64,000 bases of DNA from Nocardioides caldifontis (GCF_008087345.1 NZ_VHIB01000008.1:434001-498000); one strand, 5' to 3'. Shown: positions 1 through 9,271, counted from the stretch's first letter. Notes: a model not told the origin generated them from the letters alone. Program-made: numbers and translations.

Positions 1-616
1 TGGTGCCGAGGAACTCCGCGCGCCGGGCCAGCACGTTCGGTGGCTCGGGCTCCCCCTCCAGCAGGTGCCGGTAGAGCACTGCCATCCGGTACCGGAGCGC
101 CGCCGACATGGGCGCGTCCACGATCCCCTGGGCGTCGCGCAGCCCCGAGGCGCCCGAGTCGATCGTGCTGTCGACCGCGTAGGCGATCCGCTGGTCGTCG
201 AGCCGGCGGCTGCGGATGCTGACCGACACCGCGAACGGCTTGTCCAGCCCGCTCCACTGCAGCCGGTGCTCCCCGCGCTGGAGCATCACGACCGCGCCCG
301 GCTTCCAGGTGGCCGCACCGCCCTGCACCCAGTCGTTCTCGACCTGCATCCGCACCCGCGAGGCGTTGGTGACCAGCCACCCGTCGGGCACGGCGGTGAA
401 GCACGCCAGCTCGGCCGGCGCCCACGGCGCCGGGAAGACCAGCCCGTGTCGCTCCCGTCGGCCGACCGTGGCGGTCGTGCGCCGGGGCAGCCGCCACTGG
501 CGACCGGAGGCCCCGCCACCCCGCACGACGACGAGCCCCACCAGGTGCGGCAGCGCGGGAGCCGACGAAGGTCCGGGCAGCGCAGCACGCGGCGCGGCGA
601 CGGTGGCGGACCTCAT
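1..616 (-). CDS. FHA-like domain protein, 3' end cut by window edge
   Basis: The reading frame opens with ATG at 616 and runs off the left edge after 205 codons, so the C-terminus is missing. Residues about 25-125 look like a beta-sandwich of the FHA type (a run of short beta-strands with WRLPRR, TVGRRERHG and DGWLVTNAS). From about residue 150 the pattern MSAALRYRMAVLYRHLLEGEPEP resembles the start of the helical DNA-binding or helix-turn-helix segment that follows FHA-like domains in many actinobacterial proteins. It lies upstream of nothing on the same strand within the window. The function is unknown; a phosphothreonine-reading or regulatory role is inference from fold resemblance only. 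Confidence 0.55.
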   Translation of the reverse strand, partial: MRSATVAAPRAALPGPSSAPALPHLVGLVVVRGGGASGRQWRLPRRTTATVGRRERHGLVFPAPWAPAELACFTAVPDGWLVTNASRVRMQVENDWVQGGAATWKPGAVVMLQRGEHRLQWSGLDKPFAVSVSIRSRRLDDQRIAYAVDSTIDSGASGLRDAQGIVDAPMSAALRYRMAVLYRHLLEGEPEPPNVLARRAEFLGT

Positions 617-746
617 GCCCCACCCATCGGCAGCCCCGCGGGGGAGCTGAGGGCTCAGCCACCTGGGCGGTAACCGCAACTGGTGGAGGACGACACGTCT
701 GCCCGCCCCGAACCTGTCGTTCCTTACCAGTTCCCGTCGGCGACGC

Positions 747-1313
747 TCAGCCGGTGGGCAGCGGGTCGTCGTCGAAGGCGGGGAGCCCGTCGATGCTGGT
801 GCGGTTCTTCTTGCGGCGGTACTCGACGACCCCGTCCGGCCCGCGCCGCTCCATGTTCGGGGTGAGGATGTCCCGCTCCCCCACCGGCTCGAGGAGCGGC
901 AGGGAGTAGCCGCACGACGACGACACCCGGGTGACGTCCACGACGATCACCGCGCGGGCGGCCGGGTTGTCGGGGAACCGCGGCGCCCACGCGGCGTACT
1001 CCTCGTCGTAGATCGTGACGACGCGACCCCGTCCGTGCAGCCGTACGACGTTGGGCGACCGCGAGAACGAGCAGAACATCAGGACGATCCGGCCGTTCTC
1101 GCGCACGTGGGCGATCGTCTCCGCGCCGCTGGCCGTGAGGTCGAGGTAGGCGACCGTGTGGTCGTCGACCACCGTGAAGGTGTCTGCCAGCCCCTTGGGC
1201 GAGATGTTGACGTGCCCGTCGGAGCCGGCGGGCGCCGTGCCCACGAAGAACACCTGCTGCTCGGCGATGAACGACCGCAGCCGCTCGTCGATCCGGTCGT
1301 GGACCTTGCCCAT
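747..1313 (-). CDS. pyridoxamine 5'-phosphate oxidase family protein (PPOX/FMN-binding split barrel)
   Basis: The 188-residue product starts MGKVHDRIDERLRSFIAEQQ and carries the typical PPOX N-terminal strand pattern (VFFVGTAPAGSDGHVNISPKG, then AYLDLTASGAETIAHVRENGRIVLMFCSF). Members of this family bind FMN or F420 and reduce small molecules or act on pyridoxal vitamers; which applies here cannot be read from the sequence. The ATG at 1313 was chosen because the longer frame upstream overlaps the preceding gene and lacks family similarity. It is the third gene of an ilvD-led operon, 10 nt after the preceding stop codon. Confidence 0.8.
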   Translation of the reverse strand: MGKVHDRIDERLRSFIAEQQVFFVGTAPAGSDGHVNISPKGLADTFTVVDDHTVAYLDLTASGAETIAHVRENGRIVLMFCSFSRSPNVVRLHGRGRVVTIYDEEYAAWAPRFPDNPAARAVIVVDVTRVSSSCGYSLPLLEPVGERDILTPNMERRGPDGVVEYRRKKNRTSIDGLPAFDDDPLPTG

Positions 1314-1323
1314 GCGCCTCTCC

Positions 1324-1917
1324 TCAGCCGTCGGCCCGAGTGAACACCAACCCCGCGGCCAGCGCGTCGGCGGTGTCGCAGAACCGGTGGTCCCCCTGCC
1401 CCTCCCAGGCGAGCTGGTGCCAGACCACGTCGCCGTCGGGAGCGCGGAAGAGGTGGCCCACCGCCTCGATCCTCGCCCCCGTGTCGGGGTCCACCTCGCC
1501 CTCCTGGTGCACCCGGAGCGCAGGGCCCACCGGGAGCTGCTCCTCCGTGACCTCGGCGGCGGCACCGGCGAGGTACTCCTCCACCCAGGCCTGCAACGAC
1601 CTCCGTCGCGGCCACCCCGACAGGCTCATCGTCAGCAGCGCCTCGACCGGCCCGTCGAACTCGGTCCGCAGCACGGCTGCGTCGACGACGCCGGGCATCT
1701 CCTCCACGACGTCGCACCACCCGGTGACCTCGGCGGCCAGGCGGCCCGCCTCGTCGGCCGGCATCGGGCGACCGAGCGCGGCCGGGGCACCGTCGGCGAG
1801 GAACGTCGCGACGGCGGCGCGGAGGTCGTCGCGGTCGGAGCCGACGGGGAGCGGGTACCACTCGGGACCCAGCTCACCGCCGACGCTCCAGCCGCGGCGC
1901 CTCCTCCGGCCGAGCAA
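1324..1917 (-). CDS. conserved hypothetical protein downstream of ilvD
   Basis: This 197-codon frame begins with TTG at 1917, only 5 nt after the ilvD stop; no in-frame ATG or GTG lies near the GGAGGAGG at its start, so the true start is uncertain. The protein is acidic and soluble, with no signal peptide or membrane segment, and alternating hydrophobic strands (EWYPLPVGSDRDDLRAAVAT, VWHQLAWEGQGDHRFCDTA). I do not recognise the family. Codon use matches its neighbours and the gene is wedged between ilvD and the PPOX gene, so it is very likely translated as part of that operon. Confidence 0.65.
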   Translation of the reverse strand: MLGRRRRRGWSVGGELGPEWYPLPVGSDRDDLRAAVATFLADGAPAALGRPMPADEAGRLAAEVTGWCDVVEEMPGVVDAAVLRTEFDGPVEALLTMSLSGWPRRRSLQAWVEEYLAGAAAEVTEEQLPVGPALRVHQEGEVDPDTGARIEAVGHLFRAPDGDVVWHQLAWEGQGDHRFCDTADALAAGLVFTRADG

Positions 1918-1922
1918 CGGCG

Positions 1923-3650
1923 TCAGCCGCAGACCGCGCCGTGGGCCGCGGACTGCACGACCTTGGCGTACTTGCCGAGCACCCCGCGGTCGTACTTCGG
2001 CGGCCGGGGCGCCCAGCCCTCCTTGCGGGCGGCCAGCTCGTCCTCGGGGACGTCGACGTCGAGCAGCCCGTTGGCCACGTCGAGCCGCACGCGGTCGCCG
2101 TCGCGGAGGAACGCGATGGGGCCGGCGTCGACCGCCTCGGGCGCGATGTGGCCGACGCAGAGCCCTGTCGTGCCGCCGGAGAAGCGGCCGTCGGTGATCA
2201 GCAGGACGTCCTTGCCGAGCCCCGCGCCCTTGATGGCGCCGGTGATCGCGAGCATCTCGCGCATCCCCGGGCCGCCCTTGGGCCCCTCGTAGCGGATCAC
2301 CACGACGTCGCCGTGCTGGATCTCGCCCTTCTCCAGGGCGTCCATCGCGGCGCGCTCGCCGTCGAAGACCCGGGCCGGTCCCTCGAAGACCTCGTCGTCG
2401 AAGCCGGCGCTCTTCACCACCGCGCCCTCGGGGGCCAGCGACCCCTTGAGGATGGTGATCCCGCCGGTGCGGTGGATCGGCTCGGAGAGCGACCGGATGA
2501 TGTCGCCGTCGGCGGCCGGGGGGCTCAGCTCCTCGAGGTTCTCGGCCATCGTCTTGCCGGTAACCGTGAGCGTGTCGCCGTTCAGCAGCCCCGCGTCGAG
2601 GAGCAGCTTCATGACCACGGGGATCCCGCCGATCTTGTCGACGTCGTTCATGACGTAGCGGCCGAACGGCTTGAGGTCACCGAGGTGCGGCACCTTCGCG
2701 CCGATCCGGGTGAAGTCGTCGAGGGTGAGGTCGACCTCCGCCTCGCGCGCGATCGCGAGCAGGTGGAGCACCGCGTTCGTCGAGCCGCCGAGCGCCATGA
2801 CGACGGCGATGGCGTTCTCGAACGCCGGCTTGGTCATCACCTGTCGGGCCGTGATCCCCTGGCGGAGCATGTTGACGACGGCGGCACCGGAGCGGTGCGC
2901 GAACCCGTCGCGGCGGCGGTCGACGGCCGGCGGAGCCGCCGAGCCCGGAAGCGACATGCCGATCGCCTCGGCGACCGACGCCATCGTGTTGGCGGTGTAC
3001 ATCCCGCCGCAGGCGCCCTCGCCCGGGCAGATCGCGCGCTCGATGCGGTCGACCTCCTCGCGGCTGATCCGGCCGGCGAGGCAGGCGCCGACGGCCTCGA
3101 ACGCGTCGATGATCGTGACGTCCTGGCCGTCGACCTGGCCGGGCATCGTGGAGCCGGCGTACAGGAAGACCGACGCGAGGTCGAGCCGCGCCGCGGCCAT
3201 CAGCATCCCGGGCAGCGACTTGTCGCAGCCCGCGAGGAGCACCGAGCCGTCGAGCCGCTCGGCCATCATCACGGTCTCGACGGAGTCGGCGATCACCTCA
3301 CGGGAGACCAGGGAGAAGTGCATCCCCTCGTGGCCCATCGAGATGCCGTCGGACACCGAGATCGTGCCGAACTCGAGCGGGTAGCCGCCGGCCGCGTGGA
3401 CGCCGTTCTTGACCGCCTTCGCGAGCCGGTCGAGCGAGAGGTTGCACGGGGTGATCTCGTTCCACGACGAGGCCACGCCGATCTGCGGCTTGGCGAAGTC
3501 CTCGTCGCCGAGCCCGACGGCGCGGAGCATGCCCCGGGCGGCGGCCCGCTCGAGGCCGTCCGTCACGTCGCGGGAGCGCGGCTTGATGTCCACGCCGGGG
3601 GCAGCGCCGTCAGAGCTCGGGCGCGCGTCGAGACCGGGAGTGTCAGGCAT
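1923..3650 (-). CDS. ilvD: dihydroxy-acid dehydratase
   Basis: IlvD dehydrates 2,3-dihydroxy-isovalerate and 2,3-dihydroxy-3-methylvalerate to the 2-oxo acids in valine, leucine and isoleucine synthesis (cytoplasm). The 575-residue protein has the family's usual length and its iron-sulfur cysteines: C69 ([10 protein letters not shown]), C142 followed by the conserved K144 ([10 protein letters not shown]), and C214 ([13 protein letters not shown]). The C-terminal half carries [22 protein letters not shown] at 3650 is favoured because a TAGAAT hexamer ends 6 nt upstream, suggesting a leaderless transcript. Two small genes follow closely on the same strand. Confidence 0.97.
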   Translation of the reverse strand: MPDTPGLDARPSSDGAAPGVDIKPRSRDVTDGLERAAARGMLRAVGLGDEDFAKPQIGVASSWNEITPCNLSLDRLAKAVKNGVHAAGGYPLEFGTISVSDGISMGHEGMHFSLVSREVIADSVETVMMAERLDGSVLLAGCDKSLPGMLMAAARLDLASVFLYAGSTMPGQVDGQDVTIIDAFEAVGACLAGRISREEVDRIERAICPGEGACGGMYTANTMASVAEAIGMSLPGSAAPPAVDRRRDGFAHRSGAAVVNMLRQGITARQVMTKPAFENAIAVVMALGGSTNAVLHLLAIAREAEVDLTLDDFTRIGAKVPHLGDLKPFGRYVMNDVDKIGGIPVVMKLLLDAGLLNGDTLTVTGKTMAENLEELSPPAADGDIIRSLSEPIHRTGGITILKGSLAPEGAVVKSAGFDDEVFEGPARVFDGERAAMDALEKGEIQHGDVVVIRYEGPKGGPGMREMLAITGAIKGAGLGKDVLLITDGRFSGGTTGLCVGHIAPEAVDAGPIAFLRDGDRVRLDVANGLLDVDVPEDELAARKEGWAPRPPKYDRGVLGKYAKVVQSAAHGAVCG

Positions 3651-3656
3651 GAGGGG

Positions 3657-3734
3657 ATTCTACGAGCGCCGCGACGGGCGAGCGCCCCGCGTCCGCGGCG
3701 ACCGGCAGCACCGGGCCGCCGTTTCCCGTAGCGT
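3657..3734. promoter_or_regulatory. divergent leaderless-type promoters of ilvD and the cyclase gene
   Basis: On the minus strand TAGAAT (3657-3662) ends 6 nt before the ilvD ATG; on the plus strand TAGCGT (3729-3734) ends 6 nt before the GTG at 3741. Neither gene has a Shine-Dalgarno sequence. This is the arrangement of -10 elements of leaderless actinobacterial transcripts (inference). Confidence 0.5.
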
Positions 3735-3740
3735 CCCCCT

Positions 3741-5276
3741 GTGGTCGGCGGCGTGACGTGGTGGCGCGGGCTGGCGAAGGACTGGTACACCTCCCTGCCC
3801 GTCTGGCAGGTCCGGGTGGCGCTGGGTGTCCTCCTCGCCGGCTCCAACGCCGTGGGCATCGGCGTCGCCTACACGCTGCTGTTCCTCGTCGTACCGATGC
3901 CGGACGTGGACCGCGGCCAGCTGACCGAGTGGGACAACCTGGCGCTCGCGGGGGCATACGTCCTCGTCGCCGGCGGGCTCGGGATCCGCCAGGCCTGGCG
4001 GACGCTCCACCCGGTCGTCACGATGCTCCGGCCCGGCCACGCGCCGACCCCGGACGACCGCCGCGACGTGCTCGCCGCGCCCCGGCGGGTCTTCGTCTAC
4101 CAGGCCTCGCTCTGGGCGATCGGCTCGCTGGTCTTCTTCGGCAGCAACCTCCGCCACTCGGTCGACCTGGCGTTGTCGGTGCTGTTCGTCGTCGGTCTCG
4201 CCGGCTGGACCACGAGCTGCCTGACCTACCTGTTCGCCGAGCGGGCGCTGCGGCCGGTGGCGCGACGCGTGCTTTCGCAGGGGTTCCCGAGCCGGCGGTA
4301 CGTGCGCAGCGTCGCCGGCCGCACCCTCTTCGCCTGGGCGCTGGGCTCGGGCGTCTCGATGCTGGGAGTCGTGACGGTCGGGATCACCACGGCCGTCGAG
4401 CCCCGACCGGTCACCGCCATGGACCTCGCGATCTCGGTGATCGTGCTGGGCGGGATCGCCCTGCTGGTCGGCTTCCTGACGATCTTCGTCGCCGCCCGCG
4501 CGAGCAGCGAACCGATCCGCAACCTCCGCGAGGCGGTGGCCCGCGTCGAGCGCGGCGACCTCGACGTCGAGGTCGGCATCTACGACGGCACCGAGATCGG
4601 GATGCTCCAGTCCGGCTTCAACCGGATGGTGCAGGGGCTCCGCGAGCGCGAGGAGATGCGTGACCTGTTCGGCCGCCACGTCGGGGCCGACGTCGCGCGG
4701 CGGGCCCTCGAGGGCGGCGTGCGGCTCGGTGGGGAGTCCCGCGACATCGCGGTGCTCTTCGTCGACATCATCGGCTCGACGTCGCTCGCCGAGAACCGGC
4801 CGCCGGAGGAGGTGGTCGGGCTGCTCAACCGGTTCTTCGAGGTGGTGATCGACGTCGTCCACGAGCACGACGGGTGGATCAACAAGTTCGAGGGCGACGC
4901 CGCGCTCGCGGTCTGGGGCGCCCCGGCCGAGCTCGAGGACAAGCACACCGCGGCGCTGGCGGCCGCGCGGGTGATGAGCCGGCGGTTGGCCGACGAGGTG
5001 CCGGAGATCGCCGCCGGCATCGGCGTCTCCTGCGGTACGGCGGTCGCCGGCAACGTCGGGACGCACGAGCGCTACGAGTACACCGTCATCGGCGACCCGG
5101 TGAACGAGGCGGCCCGGCTGACCGGCCACGCCAAGAAGGTGCCCGCCCGGGTGGTCGCCAACTGCGGGCTCGTCGGCTCCGCCGCCCCCGAGGAGGCGCG
5201 GCACTGGCGCGAGCTCGAGCCGATCACGGTCCGGGGCCGGAGCGAGCCGACCCGGATCGCGACGCTGGCGTCCTAG
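3741..5276 (+). CDS. membrane-bound class III adenylate cyclase with HAMP domain
   Basis: The 511-residue protein has about six hydrophobic segments in residues 20-250, a HAMP linker (about 230-285, ending VGIYDGTEIGMLQSGFNRM) and a C-terminal cyclase domain (about 330-500). The catalytic set is present: metal-binding D342 in FVDIIGST, the lysine and second aspartate in NKFEGDAALAVWG, an adenine-selecting aspartate in YTVIGDPVNEAAR, and the N-R pair of the same motif. It should therefore make cAMP from ATP. The layout matches the mycobacterial Rv1318c-Rv1320c/Rv3645 type. GTG at 3741 fits the leaderless promoter; a second GTG lies 12 nt on. Confidence 0.9.
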   Translation: MVGGVTWWRGLAKDWYTSLPVWQVRVALGVLLAGSNAVGIGVAYTLLFLVVPMPDVDRGQLTEWDNLALAGAYVLVAGGLGIRQAWRTLHPVVTMLRPGHAPTPDDRRDVLAAPRRVFVYQASLWAIGSLVFFGSNLRHSVDLALSVLFVVGLAGWTTSCLTYLFAERALRPVARRVLSQGFPSRRYVRSVAGRTLFAWALGSGVSMLGVVTVGITTAVEPRPVTAMDLAISVIVLGGIALLVGFLTIFVAARASSEPIRNLREAVARVERGDLDVEVGIYDGTEIGMLQSGFNRMVQGLREREEMRDLFGRHVGADVARRALEGGVRLGGESRDIAVLFVDIIGSTSLAENRPPEEVVGLLNRFFEVVIDVVHEHDGWINKFEGDAALAVWGAPAELEDKHTAALAAARVMSRRLADEVPEIAAGIGVSCGTAVAGNVGTHERYEYTVIGDPVNEAARLTGHAKKVPARVVANCGLVGSAAPEEARHWRELEPITVRGRSEPTRIATLAS

Positions 5277-5300
5277 AGCGTCGCTGGCCTCCTAGAGCGT
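5263..5300. repeat. 19-bp tandem duplication spanning two convergent stop codons
   Basis: Positions 5263-5281 and 5282-5300 are the same 19-mer with one mismatch (18/19). Each copy holds the palindrome CTAG. The first copy gives the TAG stop of the cyclase gene on the plus strand and the second gives the TAG stop of the facing BNR-repeat gene on the minus strand, so the duplication separates the two genes. Confidence 0.9.
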
Positions 5301-6377
5301 CGCCGCCCGCACGCAGAGCACGTCCGGGAGGTGCTCGATGACCGGCACCCAGGTCTCCCCCTCGTCCGGGCTGGCGTAGACGCTGCCGTCGCGGCTGCCG
5401 ATGTAGACCCCGACCGGGTCGCCGTCGTCGACGCACATCGCGTCCCGCATCACCCCGGCGAAGAAGGTGTCGGGCAGCCCCTTGCCCTGCTCCTGCCAGG
5501 TCTCCCCCGCGTCGGTCGAGCGCCAGACCCGGCAGGCCCGGTCGGGCGGGAACCGACGGTAGGAGCTCTCCAGGGGGAACAGCCAGACCGTGCCGTCGAC
5601 CCGCGGGTGGGCGACCACGGGGAAGCCGAACTCCGCCGGGAGCCCGTCGGCGATCGACGTCCAGGACGTCCCCTCGTCGTCGCTGCGGTAGACGCCGCCG
5701 TGGTTCTGGGCGTAGAGCACCTCGTGGCGGGTGGCCGACCGTGCCACCTTGTGGACGCACTGCCCCCACTCGGGGTAGCTCACCTCGTCGGGCATGAACT
5801 CGGCCTTGATCCCCTTGTTGGCCGGCTCCCACGACGCCCCGCCGTCGGTGGTGCGGTAGACCCCGCCCGTCGACATCGCGACGTGCACCCTCGCCGGGTC
5901 GGTGGGGTGCGGCAGCAGCGTGTGGATCGCCTGGCCGCCGCCCCCGGGCTCCCACTGCGGGCGGTGCGGGTGGTCCCAGAGGCCGCGCACCAGCTCGAAG
6001 GTCTCGCCCCGGTCGGTCGACCGCCAGAGTGCCGAGGGCTCGGTGCCGGCGTACACGACGTCGGGCTCGGCCGCAGACGGCGCCAGCGCCCAGATCGCGG
6101 CCACCGCCGTGTCCGTGTCCGGCGGGAAGACGACGCCGCCGGTCGGGGCGGCCTGCCAGCTCTCGCCCAGGTCGTCGGAGTGCTGCACCTGCGGCCCGAT
6201 GTGCCAGTGGCGGCTGGACATCAGCAGCCGCGGGGTGGCGCCGCGCTTGTCGATCGCGACCGCGTGCACCTCGCCCATCACGTCGTCGGGACCCGAGACG
6301 TCCCAGCGCTCGCGGTCCTCGCTGCGGGCCACCCACAGCCCCTTGCGCGTCCCGATCATCAGCACGGTCCCCGGCAT
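5292..6377 (-). CDS. BNR/sialidase-like beta-propeller protein
   Basis: The 361-residue product contains repeated BNR (Asp-box) signatures of the S-x-D-x-G-x-x-W kind: SDDLGESWQ, STDRGETFE, TTDGGASWE, SDDEGTSWT, STDAGETWQ and SPDEGETWV, which build a sialidase-like or YCF48/exo-alpha-sialidase-type propeller. There is no signal peptide, so it is probably cytoplasmic and the substrate is unknown; the name does not imply sialidase activity, because no catalytic arginine triad can be assigned. ATG at 6377 is supported by GGAGG five to nine bases upstream. It converges with the adenylate cyclase gene. Confidence 0.8.
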   Translation of the reverse strand: MPGTVLMIGTRKGLWVARSEDRERWDVSGPDDVMGEVHAVAIDKRGATPRLLMSSRHWHIGPQVQHSDDLGESWQAAPTGGVVFPPDTDTAVAAIWALAPSAAEPDVVYAGTEPSALWRSTDRGETFELVRGLWDHPHRPQWEPGGGGQAIHTLLPHPTDPARVHVAMSTGGVYRTTDGGASWEPANKGIKAEFMPDEVSYPEWGQCVHKVARSATRHEVLYAQNHGGVYRSDDEGTSWTSIADGLPAEFGFPVVAHPRVDGTVWLFPLESSYRRFPPDRACRVWRSTDAGETWQEQGKGLPDTFFAGVMRDAMCVDDGDPVGVYIGSRDGSVYASPDEGETWVPVIEHLPDVLCVRAATL

Positions 6378-6502
6378 GGCTCCTCCACGGCTCTTCTCGG
6401 CGCGGCCCGCCCCGGGTGCGAGGGCTCCGCACGACGCTACGCCCGCCCCCGGACCCGTGCCACCCCTCGACGGAGGGCAGTTCACGCAACCGTCACGTCG
6501 CG

Positions 6503-6534
6503 TTGACACCTCGGCAGCGTGCGGTGCCTAGCGT
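6503..6534 (+). promoter_or_regulatory. probable promoter of the 68-residue ORF
   Basis: A perfect TTGACA (6503-6508) is followed by TAGCGT (6529-6534) at a wide 20-bp spacing. A GGAGGAG Shine-Dalgarno sequence stands just before the ATG at 6586, so this transcript would have a leader of about 45 nt, unlike many genes in the window. Confidence 0.4.
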
Positions 6535-6585
6535 CGTCGGCGAGCCGGACCCCACTCCCGGACCGGCGGTCTCGGAGGAGAGAGC

Positions 6586-6792
6586 ATGACGTCACCGCGA
6601 TCGCTCGTCCGGTGGGCCCTCGCCTGGCCGGTGCAGAGCCAGCAGCAGGCCCGCCGCAACGCCCTGGTCGCCGGCACCGCGCTCGCTCGGGTGCGTCAGG
6701 AGCGCGACGAGGTCGAGGAGTTCCTGGAGGCACTGGCGCGGCAGCGGGCCGCCGACACCCGTGCGCCTGCCCGTCAGGCCGTCGGAGGGTGA
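6586..6792 (+). CDS. small hypothetical protein (68 aa)
   Basis: A short helical, arginine- and glutamine-rich protein (WPVQSQQQARRNALVAG, then RVRQERDEVEEFLEALARQR, a likely amphipathic helix or short coiled coil). A strong GGAGGAG ribosome-binding site lies about 7 nt before the ATG, and a TTGACA-type promoter stands upstream, so it is more likely real than a shadow. No family is recognised. It precedes the alpha/beta hydrolase gene by 72 nt on the same strand, but that gene appears to have its own leaderless promoter. Confidence 0.55.
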   Translation: MTSPRSLVRWALAWPVQSQQQARRNALVAGTALARVRQERDEVEEFLEALARQRAADTRAPARQAVGG

Positions 6793-6851
6793 GCCCGACC
6801 CACCACGCGTGATCTCGCGCACCAATCACGTGAGAACCAGGTCGGTCGGGG

Positions 6852-6857
6852 CACACT
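6852..6857 (+). promoter_or_regulatory. leaderless-type -10 element
   Basis: CACACT ends 7 nt before the ATG at 6865 of the hydrolase gene and no Shine-Dalgarno sequence is present. Confidence 0.35.
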
Positions 6858-6864
6858 GTCGAGC

Positions 6865-7836
6865 ATGTCCGTCGTGTCCGGCCTCCCCGGCGAGCCGCGT
6901 GCGTCTTCGCCCGTGTCGTCGCAGCGGCTCGGGCGACCCCGGCTGAAGCCAGCCCCGAGCCGGAAGCGCGTCCGCTTCCACAAGGTGCGCAGCGCCGACG
7001 GCACCCTCGTCGAGGCGTGGACGAACGGCGCCGACGGCCCCACGGTGCTGGTCTGCAACGGGCTCGGCACGAACCCCTACGCCTGGCCCGAGCTCCTCTC
7101 CCCCGACTGCGGCCTCCGCGTCATCTCCTGGAACCACCGCGGCGTCGGGCGCAGCGCCCGCCCCGAGGACGAGTCCCGGGTCGGTGTCGACGCCTTCGTC
7201 GAGGACGCGATCGCGGTGCTCGACGACGCCGGCGTCGACACCTGCGTCGTCGCGGGCTGGTCGATCGGCGTGAACACCGCGTTCGAGCTCGCCGTCCGCC
7301 ACCCCGAGCGGGTCTCCGGGCTGTTCGCGGTCGCAGGGGTGCCGGGCGGCACGTTCGCCTCGATGGGTGCTCCGCTGCTCATCCCCCGTCCGCTGCGGGA
7401 GCCGATCGTCAAGGGCGTCGCGCACGGCATGCGGCTCGGCGGTCCGGTGCTGACCCCCGTCGTACGACGGCTGCCGATCGGTCCGGTGACCTCGACGGTG
7501 CTGCGCTACAGCGGGTTCATGTTCCCCTCGGCCAAGGGTGCCGACGTGCGCCGGGCGGTGCGGGAGTTCCTGACCACGCCGGTCGACTGGTACGGCCACC
7601 TCGCGCTCGCCGCCGCGGAGCACGGCCGGGTGTCGCTGTCCGGCATCGACGTCCCCGCCGCGTTCGTCGCCGGCCGGTTCGACCTGATGGCCTCCCACCA
7701 CGACATGCGTACGGCGGCCGAGCGGATGGGCGACGCCGAGTACACCAACCTCCTCGGCAGCCACTTCCTCACCCTCGAGCGGCCGGAGCTCGTGGCGAGG
7801 CTGCTCCGCGAGTTCGTCGAGCGCGTCGAGGGCTGA
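6865..7836 (+). CDS. alpha/beta hydrolase
   Basis: The 323-residue protein has the alpha/beta-hydrolase order: oxyanion region around VLVCNGLGTNPYAW, HRGVGRS after strand 4, nucleophile S133 in AGWSIGVN, acid in FVAGRFDLMA and catalytic His in LLGSHFLTLERP. The long basic N-terminal 40 residues are not a clear signal peptide, so a cytoplasmic enzyme is likely. Substrate unknown; esterase, lipase or C-C hydrolase are all possible. It converges with the PLP-lyase gene, 10 nt between the two stop codons. Confidence 0.85.
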   Translation: MSVVSGLPGEPRASSPVSSQRLGRPRLKPAPSRKRVRFHKVRSADGTLVEAWTNGADGPTVLVCNGLGTNPYAWPELLSPDCGLRVISWNHRGVGRSARPEDESRVGVDAFVEDAIAVLDDAGVDTCVVAGWSIGVNTAFELAVRHPERVSGLFAVAGVPGGTFASMGAPLLIPRPLREPIVKGVAHGMRLGGPVLTPVVRRLPIGPVTSTVLRYSGFMFPSAKGADVRRAVREFLTTPVDWYGHLALAAAEHGRVSLSGIDVPAAFVAGRFDLMASHHDMRTAAERMGDAEYTNLLGSHFLTLERPELVARLLREFVERVEG

Positions 7837-7846
7837 CCCCTCCTTG

Positions 7847-9271
7847 TCAGCGCCGGTTCGGGCGCTGGAGCCGGTCGAGGAACGCCTTGAGCACCGCCTC
7901 GCGGAGCTCCGGCGACGCCAGGTCGAGCAGCGCGTTGACCTCGGCCATCCGGTCCGGGACGACGGAGGAGCCCGCCGGGTCCAGCCCGGCGGCGGCGAGC
8001 AGCCCGTCGAACTCCTCGTCGCCGAGGTGGTCCGGGTCGAGCGCGGCGACGACCTCCGCGACGCCGGGGTCGACCTGCACCGGCCCCCGCTCGCGGGCCA
8101 CCGCGACCGCGTCGGCGAACGCCGCGAGGAGCTCGTCGAGGCTGTCGGTCGTGGCCGCCGACAACGTGAGGTGGAGGTTCGGCGGGTGGCCGGCGAACCG
8201 CATCTGCGGCTGCACGAACCAGCCCCGCGCGGCCATCTCGTCGGCGATCGTGAAGACGTCGCAGCTGCCGTCGGTCTCCACCGCCACCAGCGTCGAGTCA
8301 GGGCGCACCGGGAGCCGCAGCCCCTCGATGGCGCCCAGCCCCTCCACCAGCCGGTCGACGCCGTCGAGGACCCGGGTCGTGAGCCGCTCGTACCCTGCGT
8401 CGCCGATGGTCCTCACCACCGCCCAGGCCGCGGCCAGCGGCGCACCTGACCTCGTGGACTGCATCGTGGAGTTCAACATCGTGTAGCCGGGCCAGCGGGC
8501 GCTGGCGAAGAGCTGCGAGCGGCGGTGCGCCGGGCTGCGGTGCAGCAGCAGCGAGGCGCCCTTCGGGGTGTAGCCGTACTTGTGCAGGTCGACCGAGATG
8601 CTCGTGACGCCGTCGACCGCGAACGTCCACGGCGGCACCGAGCGTCCGAGCCGCGCCGCGTACGGCAGCACCCAGCCGCCGATGCACGCGTCGACGTGGC
8701 AGCGCACGCCCCGCTCCTGCGCGGCCGCGGCGACGTCCGCGACGGGGTCGACGACCCCGTGGGCGTACGACGGGGCCGAGACCGCGACCAGGACGGTGGA
8801 GCCGTCGATCGCGTCGGCCATCGCCGCGGGGTCGGGGCGGAAGTCGTCGCCGACGTCGACCAGCACCGGCTCGACGCGGAAGTAGTGCGCGGCCTTGTGG
8901 AACGCCGCGTGCGCCGTCGACGGGATCACCATGCGCGGGCGGTCCACGTCGGGCCGGGAGTCGCGGGCGCTCTGGACGGCGAGCAGGACCGACTCCGTGC
9001 CGCCGCTGGTGACCGAGCCGACGACGGTGTCGGGCGCGTCGAGGAGGTCGGCGGCGAAGCCGACGAGGTCGTTCTCCATCTCCCGCAGGGACGGGAAGGC
9101 CGTCGGGTCGAGGCCGTTGGAGTCGGCGAACGCCGCCACCGCCTGGCGGGCCACGTCGTCGGCGTCGGCGAGCCCGCTGTCGTAGACGTAGGCGAGGGTC
9201 CGGCCGCCCTTCGTGGGCAGGTCGCCCTCCTGGAGCGTGCGGAGCCGGGCGAGGACGTCGCTGGGCGTCAT
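7847..9271 (-). CDS. PLP-dependent lyase of the sphingosine-1-phosphate lyase / group II decarboxylase type
   Basis: The 474-residue enzyme has a fold-type-I PLP signature: SGGTES phosphate-binding turn at about 89-94, D194 in CHVDACIGGW, and the Schiff-base lysine K231 in SVDLHKYGYTPKG, where the tyrosine-rich motif after HK is characteristic of sphingosine-1-phosphate lyases and related glutamate/tyrosine decarboxylases. The PFPSLREMEND segment also fits. The last 80 residues form a helical extension. Its ATG overlaps the stop of the upstream GPH transporter gene by 4 nt, so transporter and enzyme are probably made together and act on one imported compound. Whether it cleaves a phospho-amino alcohol or decarboxylates an amino acid cannot be decided here. 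Confidence 0.85.
   Translation of the reverse strand: MTPSDVLARLRTLQEGDLPTKGGRTLAYVYDSGLADADDVARQAVAAFADSNGLDPTAFPSLREMENDLVGFAADLLDAPDTVVGSVTSGGTESVLLAVQSARDSRPDVDRPRMVIPSTAHAAFHKAAHYFRVEPVLVDVGDDFRPDPAAMADAIDGSTVLVAVSAPSYAHGVVDPVADVAAAAQERGVRCHVDACIGGWVLPYAARLGRSVPPWTFAVDGVTSISVDLHKYGYTPKGASLLLHRSPAHRRSQLFASARWPGYTMLNSTMQSTRSGAPLAAAWAVVRTIGDAGYERLTTRVLDGVDRLVEGLGAIEGLRLPVRPDSTLVAVETDGSCDVFTIADEMAARGWFVQPQMRFAGHPPNLHLTLSAATTDSLDELLAAFADAVAVARERGPVQVDPGVAEVVAALDPDHLGDEEFDGLLAAAGLDPAGSSVVPDRMAEVNALLDLASPELREAVLKAFLDRLQRPNRR

Noticed and set aside
1941-3731. 596-codon frame antisense to ilvD
   Set aside because: IlvD on the other strand has all iron-sulfur cysteines; the antisense product has no recognisable domain.
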